From NCBI GenBank assembly GCA_035079385.1, contig JAVHKY010000083.1, positions 62,001 through 126,000 of the forward strand: a stretch of 64,000 nucleotides of DNA, read 5' to 3'. Below, in pieces: positions 23,748 to 35,500 of this stretch. The notes under the pieces are model-generated. The model had not been told where the DNA came from. It saw only the letters and a list, made by a program, of their open reading frames with translations, and ran no database searches. How positions within the stretch are numbered: the stretch's first letter is position 1; the number at the start of each line of letters is the position of its first letter. The DNA is from Aspidiotus rigidus (lineage: Eukaryota > Arthropoda > Insecta > Hemiptera > Diaspididae). Made by a program: the position numbers and the translations under genes.

Positions 23748-24563
23748 TTGTCCCTACGTGCCTACATTCTGCACTTAAATTCAGACTCCATGTCTTTAGA
23801 TACTTCACCATATGTCTTAGAAATCTTTTCCGACGCCTCTCTAACCGGCTGGGGAGCAGTGGCCAAAGAGTTTAAAATGCATGGGGTTTGGGACAAAAAT
23901 CAGGAAAGCCTAGAACTGTTAGCGGCCTTCCTTGCTCTCAAGGCGTTTGCTTCCCACTTCTCCAACTGTAGAATCTTACTCCGCCTAGACAACACCACGG
24001 CGATTGCTTATATTAACAAGGTGGGAGGTACTCAGGTATCACATTTCAACGATCTAGCCCGTCAACTATGGCATTGGTGCGAAGAAGATAACTGGGAGGC
24101 AGACGCAGAATCGAGAAGATTAAAACCCGAGACGGAATACTCACTCTCCACTGAGGCGTTCCTGAAGATAGTAAAATACCTGGGCCAGCCCCAAATTGAT
24201 TTGTTTGCCTCCAAAACAAATAAGAAATGCCAGGCCTACTGTTCCTGGAAATCAGACCCAGAAGCACTAGTCGTTGATGCCTTCGTCATACCCTGGACAG
24301 AAACTTTCTTCTACGCCTTTCCACCCTTCAACCTTACTCTCCGCACACTCAAAAAAATCCAAAGAGACAAGGCAGAAAGAATTCTGGTGATCCCCTACTG
24401 GACTGCTGAGCCGTGGTTCCCCCTTTTCCAGGCCTTACTTGTTGCTCCCCCGTTGTTCTTGTCTCCTTCTATTAAACTATTATCTTCTGTGGACAGCAGA
24501 CCTCACCCCCTGCACCGGAAACTTTCCCTGGTGGCAGGGAAGTTATCGGGAAGGCGTTGCTGA
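23748..24563 (+). pseudogene. DIRS-like element RNase H region
   Basis: The frame is open for 271 codons. EIFSDASLTGWGAV is the first RNase H Asp box, ESLELLAAFLALKAF the Glu box, and LLRLDNTTAIAYINKVGG the third box with catalytic Asp. The region after WHWCEEDN runs directly into WEADAESRR. In related elements roughly a dozen residues lie between these blocks (the part preceding the final ADxxSR), so a small in-frame deletion is likely. The C-terminal half (QIDLFASKTNKKCQAYCSW, then AFPPFNLTLRTLKKI) matches the conserved region that follows RNase H in DIRS-type polyproteins. The first codons near 23748 are probably not a true start; the frame is a 3' part of a longer ORF. Confidence 0.8.
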
Positions 24564-25488
24564 ATCAAGGTGTGCCGAAGGATGTCTTACAAGTCATGAC
24601 TGCCTCAATTCAACCGTCAACACTCGACACCTACAATCCTTCGCTCAAAGGATGGTGGGAACACTGCCACTCGTCCGGAGTTCCCTTCTACACTCCTTCC
24701 GTGTCTCAAGTGCTCTCCTTCCTCAGGTTCGAATTTGAGAAAGGAAAAGCATACATTACGATCTCGGGAACCAGGGCGGCCCTAAGCCTAGTGATTCCTA
24801 GGACAGTCTCTGAGAATTTTCTTCTTAGACGTTTTTTCCCAGGACTATACAATATACGACCGGCGGCACCCAAGTATGATCATACCTGGGACCCACAAGT
24901 CGTTTTAGAGTATTTTCGACAACAACCCCCAACCACTTCCCTGAATCGACTACAATTAGCGAAAAAACTAGTTACTCTACTGGCCTTAACAACAGGATAT
25001 CGCCTCCAAACTCTACACAGCATCGACATTACCCAAATTAGACACTCAAGAAATCGAATCGACATTCTTATACCAACCAGGATAAAAAGATCGAGCCTCA
25101 ATAAACCACAACTTGTTCTGACGCTACCATTTTACGGAGAATCACAAATTTGCGTAGTAAATACCCTTGTGCGTTACATCTCGATCACAAAACCCAGTAG
25201 AGGTATGGAAAACAAACTGTTCCTGTCGGCCTACCCACCATATGCACCCCTCTCTACGCAAACCCTGGGACGATGGGTGAAACAAATCCTTACAGAAAAT
25301 GGCGTCGACCCGACCTTCCGTGACACGCAGCTACTTCGGCTGCACTTCGAGTTAGAGCCTCGGTAAACAGCATTCTCAAAACGGTGGGCTGAACGCCAAC
25401 CTCTACTACGTTCGCCAGGTTTTATAACCGAGACCTCGCGCCGGATCCCGCTGCCTTCGCTACAGCTGTACTACAACCTAACAACTAG
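24557..25488 (+). pseudogene. DIRS-like tyrosine recombinase, frameshifted near its catalytic HxxR
   Basis: The frame overlaps the RNase H frame by 7 nt and is open to 25366. An N-terminal SAM-like part (TLDTYNPSLKGWWEHCHSSG) precedes TTGYRLQTLHSIDI, which carries the first catalytic Arg. The expected H-x-x-R box should lie near 25320-25350, but there the frame is lost. In another frame the tail RASVNSILKTVG, a TGA at 25390-25392, then FARFYNRDL with the presumed nucleophile Tyr (codon 25423-25425) runs on to a stop at 25486-25488. The recombinase therefore has at least one indel and one nonsense change. It would have catalysed insertion of a circular cDNA without target duplication, as in other DIRS elements. 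Confidence 0.8.
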
Positions 25489-25724
25489 AAATACTTTTGC
25501 TTGTTACAACCTAGTTATATTTCTTTTAGATGGAGATACCATAGTCCTATTATTGTTATGTTCTTTTGGATGGAGATACCCTAGATTCTAACATGGAGCA
25601 AGAAATCCTCTTTCTCTACAAATAAAGTACCTTGTTTAGTTATGCAATCGTTGCTACCTAAGTCTTGAAGTGACACTTTTCCACCTTCTTAATTGTCGAT
25701 ATGGCTTTAAACATCTACATATGT

Positions 25725-25822
25725 TGCTCGGTTCGGAGGAGGAATGAAATACAATTGTGTAATTGAACTCACCTCGGTGATGTTCAATTAAAATTGTATG
25801 AGGTCCTCCTCCGAACCGAGCA
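25725..25822. mobile_element. 98-bp palindromic miniature element with 19-bp perfect inverted ends
   Basis: TGCTCGGTTCGGAGGAGGA (25725-25743) is matched exactly in inverse by 25804-25822. The interior is also nearly self-complementary (ATACAATT...AATTGAAC against its inverse), leaving a tiny loop. A second, one-armed copy begins at 25982. Confidence 0.85.
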
Positions 25823-25981
25823 CTCCCGCCCTTCGCGCCCGGCCCATCCTTCACACATCGACATCTTTAAAGAATGATAGATAAGGGAAGAAAGTAGACA
25901 AGCTAACCGGTAATAAGTTTTTCTCTTCCCTTTAAACGTGTATGGCACCACTGTGCGAAAGCAGGAGACTACATATTATGT

Positions 25982-26060
25982 TGCTCGGTTCGGAGGAGGA
26001 CCTCATACAATTTTAATTGAACATCACCAAGGTAAGTTCAATTATACAAGTTCTATACAT
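25982..26060. repeat. Truncated copy of the 98-bp palindrome
   Basis: It starts with the same 19-bp end and continues through CCTCATACAATTTTAATTG and AACATCACCAAGG, matching the inverse of the first copy. The second arm then fades, so only half the hairpin is kept. Confidence 0.8.
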
Positions 26061-26069
26061 CATTGGACT

Positions 26070-28630
26070 TAGTTTCAGTTCTATATAATTGAATTTCCAA
26101 GTACAGCAGAAAAAGTCGTAACCCGACGAAAAGTACGACACTGATCTGTTAAGTGAAATACTTGAATTACCAAATTTGAGTTTCAAATCGTAAAAAATAA
26201 ATAAGACAACAGAATTTTTACAATAATGACAGGTTACTCGTAAGCTTTATCATTGATTTCAACTGCTGTAATTTTACCCCTGAGGATCTCAGCATACTCA
26301 CCAGCTCTAAAACTACGAGTTTTATAACATTCCAATTGATTCTGTAGCAATTGTGTTGACAATTTTTCTGACTGAAATCACTATTTTCGTAATCCTTCTC
26401 TTGAAAAAAAAAAAAAAAAAATGTTCTCTAACCTTTATTTTGTGGCTGGACCTAAATTACGATACTAGTGTCTCCGGACACTGAAATGAAATAAAATAAA
26501 GAAAACATGTGACCACGAATGGGAAAATGAAGAGAACGCGAAAAAGAAACAAAAAAGAAACGTACTGGGAAATAAAAGATATGAAATGGGCAAATAGAAA
26601 AAAAAAAAAGGAATAGAGACTATGGAGTATAAAAGAAAACGATACTAATGGTCATCAACCACTCGAACCGCAATGCCTGTGACACTTTACAGCATACGTT
26701 CGCTCTGTAGCTATAAGAAACGGGACAAAATAGAGAATACGTTTCTCGCACCCGAACTTCATAAATTTTACATTGTGAAACGTTTCTCGCCAACGTTTCA
26801 TGATTTCAATACAAAAAGCGTTCGTAATCAAGCCCACAAAAAAAGTGCTCATCTCCGGGAGTTTTTCACGCTGGTAAATCTCGATTTGTAAGCTAACATT
26901 AATATTGAAATTTCTCGCGCGCAGGTTATCGTCCGCAGGAAAAGAACGAGAAACAAAAATCGTTTTTCGTTTGAAAATTACACGCCAGCTTTTCTGTATA
27001 CAGTCGTTATACCTTTGCGGATAACCTGCGCCGTCACTGGGGAATAAGATACGATGATTTTAAACAAATTTTTCCGAACGTGGAAGAGGCAGTTTTGAAT
27101 TTAAATTCGAACAAATTGACGTTCGCGTCTAGATACGCGGAAGAGATTTTAAATGAAGACTTTCCTGCAAGTATAGCTTTTGGGAAGGTAAAACGCAATT
27201 TATTCGAATTTAAATAGAATGTAGGAAAGTAGCTCTAATGCGTAAAGTTTTTGAATAAATATTTCGGTCTTGGAAATGAAAGCTTCAGGAAAAAAATTTG
27301 CAAATCAATATTTTTCTTCATTCCTCTACTTTATGGTTAATTCAAGAAAATTCGATCTCGTTGATTTCCCAGAAGTGACGGTCCATATTCTGTCCAGAAC
27401 TAATCTCCACTATACCCTTTTGTATCCAGTACTGTCTTGCGGAATCCTACCTCTTAATGGTCTTCTTCTCTCTCAAGTATATGGTTGCCATTCAAAAATT
27501 TTTCATTAAATTTTGACCCATAGATATGAACTAAATATTTTAACAGAGAGCTCTCATCCTAATTTCGAGTGGTCGAAAAATTAGAAGAACTCTTGAACAA
27601 ACCAGAAAGGATTGATTCAAGAACAGAAACTGATCAATCACCTTGTGTCAAGTTTGCTGAGGCCGAGTTCTGCATACTTTTCAAGGATCGCAAAATGTAC
27701 GACGCCTTTCCTCCAAAGCGCAAACTAGAACCCTTTTCCTTTCACCTTGACCGTCAACTGTTCGTACACGAACGGATGGTTGTAGTTACGACGCAAGTCA
27801 AAATTATCGAGGATCAGAAGCGTGACGTTAGAGCACTTCACAACGATCCTCTTCCGCTCCTCTCATCATCCTCGGGTTCAGTTTCAAGGTAGTTCTTTGT
27901 GTAGGTCAAGTTCAATCGGGACATAGGGCGTGAAGTCAAGATCTTTAGGTCAAGGTCAGTAGGCGAGAATGGTATCAAGATTCTTTAAATCAAGGTCATA
28001 AGGCTTACCAAGTTCCTCTTTTCTCCTCTCACCATATGTAGGAAGTACTTTTCTTTCGACTCGGAATTTTCTGAAGGACCAGATTCACAAAAATTGTGAA
28101 TTTATAATAATTATGGTCTTGAAGTTGGAAAGAGTAATTTTGCAGTTGGCGGCCCTGGGTCGAGTTTAAAGGTAATTAATTTTCATGTGGCTCGATAAGC
28201 CTCTGCCTCTTCCTTCCCGTACTATATATACCCGGTAAATAATTTGTGTCCTCAAATCGCCCGTGGGACTAATCACCCATTTCAAGTACTCGAAGTATCC
28301 TCATTTATCCCGATTGAAAGTTTCTGGAAAGAGCCCAAAGATTCAGAAGGTTCAATTCTGCGATTGATGCCTTCATAATGTATGCGTTCATACGACTCTC
28401 ATTGTGTCCTCATTATATCCTCATCAGTTCGCATAGAAGAACTTCCATGGTATTTCCATATACCGTCCTCATACAGAAACCCCCTCATCACGTCCTCCTA
28501 CAAGATCCCAATTGTATTCTCGTATATAGTCTGTTATCTTCTACTTTGAGGTCATACTTCTTCCACAGAACCACTCGACTTTTGTATCAACATGTGGAAT
28601 GAATCCTCATGCGATAGCAGAGGAGATACT
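26070..28630. other. No confident gene; one 107-codon frame of unknown nature
   Basis: A plus frame at 27569-27892 is charged and fairly protein-like (EKLEELLNKPERIDSR at its start), but it begins at GTG, has a stop two codons upstream of that codon (TAA TTT CGA GTG) and no ATG or clear splice acceptor at its head. I cannot assign it. AGGTCAAGGTCA occurs at 27947-27958. From about 28200 the text begins to fill with TCCTCAT words that lead into the minisatellite. Confidence 0.35.
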
Positions 28631-28639
28631 GAATCGACA

Positions 28640-29460
28640 TAAAAATCGATGGTCCTTTAGGAATGCAGTTCAGCTGACTGCTCTTCAAAGATTATCATCT
28701 TCACACACCCATTTTACCTCATTTAGATAACACGCGCTTCTCTCTGCAATTATTAACGCAACAAACTTTTTGAGGAAGAAATGAGGACATAAAGAGAATA
28801 TTAAAGTTGTCCTTTTGATGTCCTTCTCACTAGCAAGAACACTCAATGCCTCTAGTGAGGACACAATGAGGATATCACAGTCTTCAATACGTTTCCTCAT
28901 TACATCCTCGTAGTATCCTCAATATTGAGGACATTTTGAGGGTAAAATGAGGACACAGAGAGGATATCAAAGTCGTCCTCTTTATGCCCTCATAATATCC
29001 TTAATAGTGAGGACACTCAACATATGTAGTGGGGACACAGTGCGGATGTCACAGTCTCTAATACGTTTCTTCATTACATCCTCATGATGTCTTCAAAATT
29101 GAGGATACTTTGAGGGTGAAATGAGGATATGAAGAGGATATTAAAGTCGTCCTCTTAATGTTCTCATAATATTCTCACTAGTGAGGACATAATATCACGG
29201 TCTCTAATATGTTTCCTCATTATATCCTCATAATATACTCACTAGGGAGGAAAAATGAGAATGTAAAGAGGATTTGTGAAACTTATAATCTGCTTCCTCA
29301 TTTCACCCTTTAAGTTTAGAGTCCTCGATATGAGGATACATTGAGGACATAATGTGGATAACGAAATTATGTTTCAAGAGGGGCATGGTCTTCAAACTAT
29401 TTTTGTTGTATCCTCAATACTTCCACATTGTGAGGATATGATAAGGAGATTTTGTTCACC
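28640..29460. repeat. Dyad-rich TCCTCA/TGAGGA minisatellite
   Basis: Words such as TGAGGACA, GAGGATAT and ATCCTCAT recur dozens of times on both strands. A longer unit can be followed by CACAGTCTTCAATACGTTTC and variants at about 28876, 29050 and 29196, giving spacings of 174 and 146 bp. Because each unit contains both the word and its inverse, single strands could form many small hairpins. Confidence 0.8.
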
Positions 29461-29469
29461 GAATAGGTC

Positions 29470-31390
29470 CTTAAGATTGAAATGCTGATTTTCGTGTGGC
29501 AAATATTATTGTCAGAGATCTCATTTTCAGATGATAAAAAGCCCTCCTCCAGATTGTTCAAACTACGTCAAAGTTATTGGAGATGTCATGCTTTGATGGC
29601 GTCACATCCTCTTATTTGAAATTTTTCCAAGATCTTCCTCCAGATGAATTTAAGCAAAAATCTTGCCCGTTTCTCCAGTTTCTCATATCTGTTGAGCACC
29701 TGCGTGTATATAAACCTTGCAAGCCCGTAATTATCTCGCTAACAGAGACTCACTTCTTGATATTTAACTGTAGGTTTCTAAAACTAAGCGTACTCAACTT
29801 CAGCGATACTCGTAGATTAAAACTTCTTAGTAGACGATAGGTTGTCCCGAACGAAAGAAGTCTGACGTGCGTTTCTACCCTGCGTAACGTACTCAATAAA
29901 ATATGAGTATATTTCGTAATACCTTCGCTTAGTTGACAACTTCAGCTTGCATCTGGTATAAATTCCGTGACGATAAATTCCAGTAACCATAAAACCTCTT
30001 ATCACAATCTCACCATTCTAACGTTAGTCAATCAGGTTGTTCGCAAGGGAATGGAAAATGTCGCACGTCAGCCGTTTAATCCCGACCTCAATAAAGCTAA
30101 TGTTAACTCAGAGAAGTTAAATATTGACACGGTGCGAAGCTTTAAGCTCTTTATTCACGACCGAGTCCTGTGCGCACAGAATAAAGTATATCGCCAGGAT
30201 ACATTACACAATAATATCGAGATTCGATGGTGATTTGCTCGCGCGAAGTACGATATACGATCGTTTTGAGTGCCACGATATCGCCCGACGCCTAATAATA
30301 TGTGTTGGGCCGCAATTGATGTGCAAATTATAATTTAGAGCTGATATTCTCGCCGCCCGTTGCGTGTACCCTTCGTTACTGTTCTGTTTCTGTACAATAC
30401 AATACTTACTCGTACACCATAATTTAAATTCATGCAGCGACAGATTCTCCAATAGACGAATTAGATTTCCCTACACATTGCTTGAGGTACAGAAAAAGAT
30501 GGAAAGTGCGAGAAATAGCGTGAACAATGCAATGAAGTATTCTGAAGTACTCGAATCTAGGACGATACAATAACATAATTGTTTCAAAATCACTCCGTAA
30601 GAAAATTTATACATCTGTTATCCTCTATTCACCATAAAAAAAGCGATAATTTACAAAATTGAATTATCAATCAGACTCTGGTACTTTCTATTTACTATGT
30701 CCTATACAATATGGCTGCCGAAAAGGACGAAACTCTAGTTAAGCTCTTTCCGATCTCTAAAACCAAATCGATTCGTACTTACCTCCCTATACATACTATT
30801 TTCTTCGATCTCCGAAAAGCATACACGCGAGCCGTGAGACATTATATATGCAAAAACTGCACTCTCCCAGGAAATGTTTCAAAATTCTTCAAATTTTCTA
30901 CAAGATACGTTGATCCACTTCTATCAGATTACAACAAGCTCTCATCTCATCATGTGATTCCTCGAAGAGAAGTACTCAGCGTTCATCCTTTTCGTTGCCA
31001 CTGAGGATCTTCCTCTAAACGTTAACTTTCCAAAGTCTCGATGATTTTTCGCAAATGACAACAGCCTCTCGCTTCGCTCTCCCAACCCTGAGAGGCCCAT
31101 AGAATACTACAAAAAACATTGGTCAACATTGACACTTGGTCATTTGGTCGTGGCTTTCGATTTTCCTTGAACAAGATAGCCTCCTTCTCTCACCATAATA
31201 TTTAGGTCAACTCAGAGCCTGGGAGGGGGGAAGGGAGGGATGCTTTTCTTCGGGGCTTGGAATTCTCGGTGGTCCCGGATTCGTAATATAATTCTAATCT
31301 CGTAGTCGTAAAGAACACTTCAGTGTGACCCGCGCTATACGGAACAAAAATATCTTCAAAAGAGGGAGGTTGTTGGTAAATGAAAAACTC
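29470..31390. other. No gene recognised
   Basis: Overlapping short frames on both strands (29.5-31.0 kb) lack domains. The 97-codon plus frame at 30711-31004 has an IHTIFFDLRKAYTRA stretch that faintly recalls a reverse transcriptase motif A, but nothing around it supports this. Confidence 0.35.
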
Positions 31391-31403
31391 CAGGGAAAAT
31401 TTT

Positions 31404-31475
31404 GATCACCTCGTCGGGATCCGAACCCGAGACCTTTGGCTTGCGGGGCGACTGCAACTGCTGAGCTACTTGGGC
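31404..31475 (-). repeat. tRNA-like sequence, probably a SINE head or tRNA pseudogene
   Basis: On the minus strand TAGCTCAGCAGTTG (31455-31468) matches a polymerase III A box and GGTTCGGATCC (31417-31427) a B box, spaced as in a tRNA. The T arm can pair (TCGGG/CCCGA). The 5' half of the anticodon stem is missing or altered, and the acceptor strands (GCCCAAG and its expected partner) do not pair, so this is not a working tRNA. No clear SINE tail was found. Confidence 0.6.
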
Positions 31476-31799
31476 TTTCAAATCTTCCACAAATTTTTCC
31501 AAGTATACCAACGACGAAAACTTGTACGACACTACCCGCAACGACGACAAGCACTCACTGAATGTATTTTTAGGGGGAGCAAGAACAGCTCGCATCAGAT
31601 CTCAAACGAACAATCTGACAATGGAACTCAATGAAAGACACAATACTTACGTCTCTCTCCTATTATTATATAGCTTGAGAGTGGAAATTTTTCTAAGTCT
31701 CCCTCCTATCATATTAGGCTCGAGAGTAGAAATTAATTCAAATTTTTTGCCAGATGGCGCACGGCAAATTTCGCAAAAAACCCCCCATAGAACAGGTTC

Positions 31800-32290
31800 C
31801 CTGTTGAAAAACTGTGACGTCACAGGCCCCGCCTCCAAGCTATATATTATGTATCATAGTTTGGACTTGGAAAAATTTCGATCTTCAAAATATATGATTT
31901 AAGGGAGGACTTAAAAAAGGACGTCATTAAATTGTGACGTTACAGGTCCCGACTTTGGAGCTGTATATAATGGAAGGGGAACTTGAAGAAAACTGATCTA
32001 TGACGTCGTCAGATTGTAACGTCACAAGACTGACCTATGTCGTCATCAAACTGTGACCTCACAGGCCTCACCCACCTACCTTTATATGATCAGAGGAGTA
32101 ATTTAAAACAAAAAATGATCTATGACGTCATCAAATTGTAACGTCACAAGGCTGACCAATGTCGTCATCAAACTGTGACCTCACAGGCCTCACCCCCCCA
32201 CCTTTATATGATAAGAGGAGTAATTTGAAAAAAAAGATCTACGACGTCATCAAATTGTGACGTCACAAGGCTTACCTATGACATACGATT
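31800..32290. repeat. About 120-bp satellite carrying paired TGACGTCA-like sites
   Basis: GATCTATGACGTCATCAAAT starts units at about 31995, 32117 and 32236 (spacing 122 and 119 bp). Each unit holds GACGTCATCAAATTGTAACG, a second GTCGTCATCAAACTGTGACC, a C-rich run, and CTTTATATGATAAGAGGAG. A diverged unit precedes at about 31800-31960. The family recurs at 9.9-10.1 kb. Confidence 0.85.
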
Positions 32291-32480
32291 TTGTTAGGTC
32301 GAGTCGTAGCTTTTAACATTTTCGTAATACGATTTCGTTAGGTATCTCTTAGGCAATCTGGGTCCGCCATCAGGTCCTTATTTTTTCCATGATAATTTGA
32401 CAGTAGAACGCTTCTTCTTCTGTCCGGTTTTCAAACCTACCCTATCCACCCTCAATACTACGTCCAACTCCCAACATTCA

Positions 32481-32544
<64 letters not shown>
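32481..32544. repeat. (ATT)n microsatellite, about 21 units
   Basis: Uninterrupted ATT triplets. The poly-Ile frames on both strands here come from this repeat. Confidence 0.97.
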
Positions 32545-32545
<1 letters not shown>

Positions 32546-32549
32546 TTTT

Positions 32550-35500
32550 TTCTTCGTAAAAAAGAAACAAAAAATCATTAATTTTTTGTTTGAAAACTGT
32601 AAGTCTCAGTCCAACTCAATTATTTCAAGTTTTAGATTACATTGATGAATCATGAACACGTTTTTTTTTTCGGAAAACTTGTACCTCATTAAATACAAAA
32701 TGACTGAAAACATGGAAATATTTGCCCAAAGCCGAAAGAAGTAGCCCCTCCCCCACCCTCGTCTTCAAAATATACCGCTCTAGTATTTGCACAAGAACTA
32801 GACTACAATACGCATATGCTGCTCGAAGAAAGAGGAAGGAGTGAACCTATTGTCCCTTCCCAATTTTCTGATGGAGTTATCTAAATACTAGAGTAGTGAG
32901 CGTGGAATAAAGGAATTGTAAAAATGTTATGAAGTAGGCTTTCATATTGTCAACGAAAAATTCCAAAATCGTTCGTCGATCAAATAAAAACGAAGCAGGC
33001 TTACTAAGTAGATTTTTCCTCATTATGCTGATTATATTATGAAAAGCCTCTGGTATTTGAGACAATTTTTTTTTATCGATTGGGCAAAATATTCAGCAAC
33101 GCAATAGCCTATATCTAGACTTGACATACGAACTTCGTGTGTTAGGCTTTTTTCGTTCATACTATGTACGTTCGTGGAATTTCCGAAACATGCAGCGCGC
33201 CATCGTTTGCGAAATATGTCAGATATGGGCCGAAAATCCTTATTCGAAAGAATTTTCCCGCTGACTCCTCTCGGTGACTAATATTTCGCTCTATAAGAGG
33301 AACACGAGCACTTCCTCTAGATGTGAAAAATTTAACAACAAAAGAAAATCAACGAGAACCTATACTTATTCTCTTTTTTTTTTCGGAAAAATAAAATATT
33401 TCGGACAGAACGCGTGAGGAAACGTTTTTACTGATCGAGCATTGCATGGCACTCTAAAATATTTTTATTACTCTTTCCTCGCCGTTTCGAACGGGAAGAT
33501 ACCTTTAAAAAGCACGTTGAATAATGTATAAAAGTTTGAATGAAACATAATTCGATACAAAACTTCGGAAATAAAGACCACCCTCTTCATCCACGAATTT
33601 CTCCGTATCGCATACGATAATTCGCGGATCCTGATCTGAAAAGCATCTTCGAGACCAGGCCGCGTCTATATTTTCGATAAACAATATTCACTCGAACAGT
33701 TTCATAGAACACGTCGAAATATCTCTCCTCCTCCTCTATATCCGTACAACTTTATTGTCTACAGCTTGAATAAATTGAATCGAAACTTTGAATGTTGTAT
33801 GTACATACTTTGCAGTAACACGCAGCCGAGATTTGATTGTTTGAATTACATTTGATTTATTTCGTAATTGAATGAAATGCAGAAATGGTACCTTCTATCG
33901 AAAATAGGATAACGTGATCCAGCTGAATGATGCCGGAATATGTATGTATGTTAATAACGTTTTGTGGCAAAATCAATGAATTGTATATTCACGAATATAT
34001 TTTGCAAATAAGTAGGCTCCTATAATTTAATATAGAAAGGTGCGTACGTCCTAAAATAACCTTGTAGAACAAACGCCAACCGTAGATTCACAAATTGAAT
34101 TTTTTATTCAAAAAATGCTGCATCTTGAGACCTGTAAGGAAAGAATGTCGAGGCTGAATCATTCAGTATAGAGCTACTAGTCGATAAAAAAAATAAAAAA
34201 AAGACGACAACAAGGAGGAAGAGAAAATATAATGAAGCAAAATCGGGACGACAAACATGAGAGATTGGTGGTGGTGATGGTGGTTGACATCTATGAGTTT
34301 TTTAATTCAATGTCTGAAGTGAGCTGAAAATTTCAGAAAAACAGAGCACATACCGCTAATTGATCGGAATAATTGACATGACAGAGGTGATGAAAGAAGT
34401 AATCTAATTCACCTGACAGTAATATCCAAAGACCCTTTACCTTCATTTATCCTCAATCATATTTTGAGTATGAAAGTATTTTATTTGAATTTTTAAGCTT
34501 TCATATTTTGAGTTGGGTCCTTCACAATAGTCCCTCTTCCCCCTGCTCGATTATCCAAACCTATCAGAATTTCCTAGGTACTTCTTTCCTTTTTTTTTTT
34601 TCTTTTTGTACACAACCAGACTGAGGAAGAGAGTGAGTTCAGGATGGGAGAGGTCAAGGAGATCCCTCAGGTTGGTTGACACTCTCGTCTTCGTAATCAG
34701 AAGTCAATGAACGAGAGAAGAACTACCAACTGTTTTCGCTATTCAGGGTTGATCCGATTGATTCCACGACCATCCATGCTACGATAGGAGAGGAACTTGG
34801 ATTTTCCATAAAAAGAGACTCCAGTTTTCAATTCGAATCCCAATGTCAAAACAAAATTTAAAGGTGAAGCTGAACACTACTCCAAAACCGACTATCAAAC
34901 GGTAAAGAGTGGCCAACGCCCTGGGCGGAATGTACCTGGCAAGAGCAGTGGATGTCAAGTCCGGTACTCAACAAAAGAACCTCGACCTGGGAAAGTCGAT
35001 TCAGTCATTACTTGCAAGGCGACGCGATGAACTGAGTGAACTGATTTTTTAAAACAACTCTCCAACATTCACGAAATACGCCCTACATTTGCAAAACGAA
35101 TGGTCTTGGACTGGTAATAGACCAATGTGCGAAAGTCTCTTTCTGTTCACGAAGTAGAAAAAACGACTGAACCTCCCTACCTTCCACACTACCTCTTTCA
35201 TATACTTGGACTCAACCATAAGATACCCTTCAGTAGAAACACCACACAAAGACCTATAGCCTAGTAATACAATAATATCCTCCACAATCGGAACATACGT
35301 AGTTCACAAATATGATTGTGTCTTTGACATCTGAATGAATCATATAAAAGGTCTCTCAGAAATACTTTCACTACGTTGATCGAAGTCAGACTTGGTGGAC
35401 ATGCAATCCCACAAGCCGATCTATGATGCTACAGAAATTGAAATCCAGAGCCGGTACGCTCAGGCGGAGTAATGGACTGCAGTATCAAACACAAAAAACT

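Larger units (their letters stand above)
23700..25640 (+). mobile_element. DIRS-like tyrosine-recombinase retrotransposon, 5'-truncated and broken
   Basis: A GC-richer island with consistent plus-strand coding holds the RNase H part and then an overlapping tyrosine recombinase frame. That order is diagnostic of DIRS-type retroelements (RT-RNase H, then recombinase in another frame). No reverse transcriptase is recognisable upstream; 23480-23740 holds only degraded coding-like text. Downstream, two CTTTTRGATGGAGATACC copies (about 25525 and 25562) and an AATAAA (about 25621) may be the 3' untranslated end. I could not identify the split or inverted terminal repeats of DIRS elements. Confidence 0.7.

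Noticed and set aside
27569..27892. 107-codon charged frame as a real exon
   Set aside because: It starts at GTG with an upstream stop and no acceptor at its head, and I see no homologue; kept only as an unassigned stretch.
28640..29460. Possible CRISPR-like array
   Set aside because: Repeats are not constant-length with unique spacers; words occur in both orientations and the context is eukaryotic.
30711..31004. Possible reverse transcriptase from IHTIFFDLRKAYTRA
   Set aside because: Only a faint motif-A resemblance; no motif B, motif C or neighbouring LINE text.
32378..32645. Poly-Ile frames on both strands
   Set aside because: Produced by the (ATT)n microsatellite.
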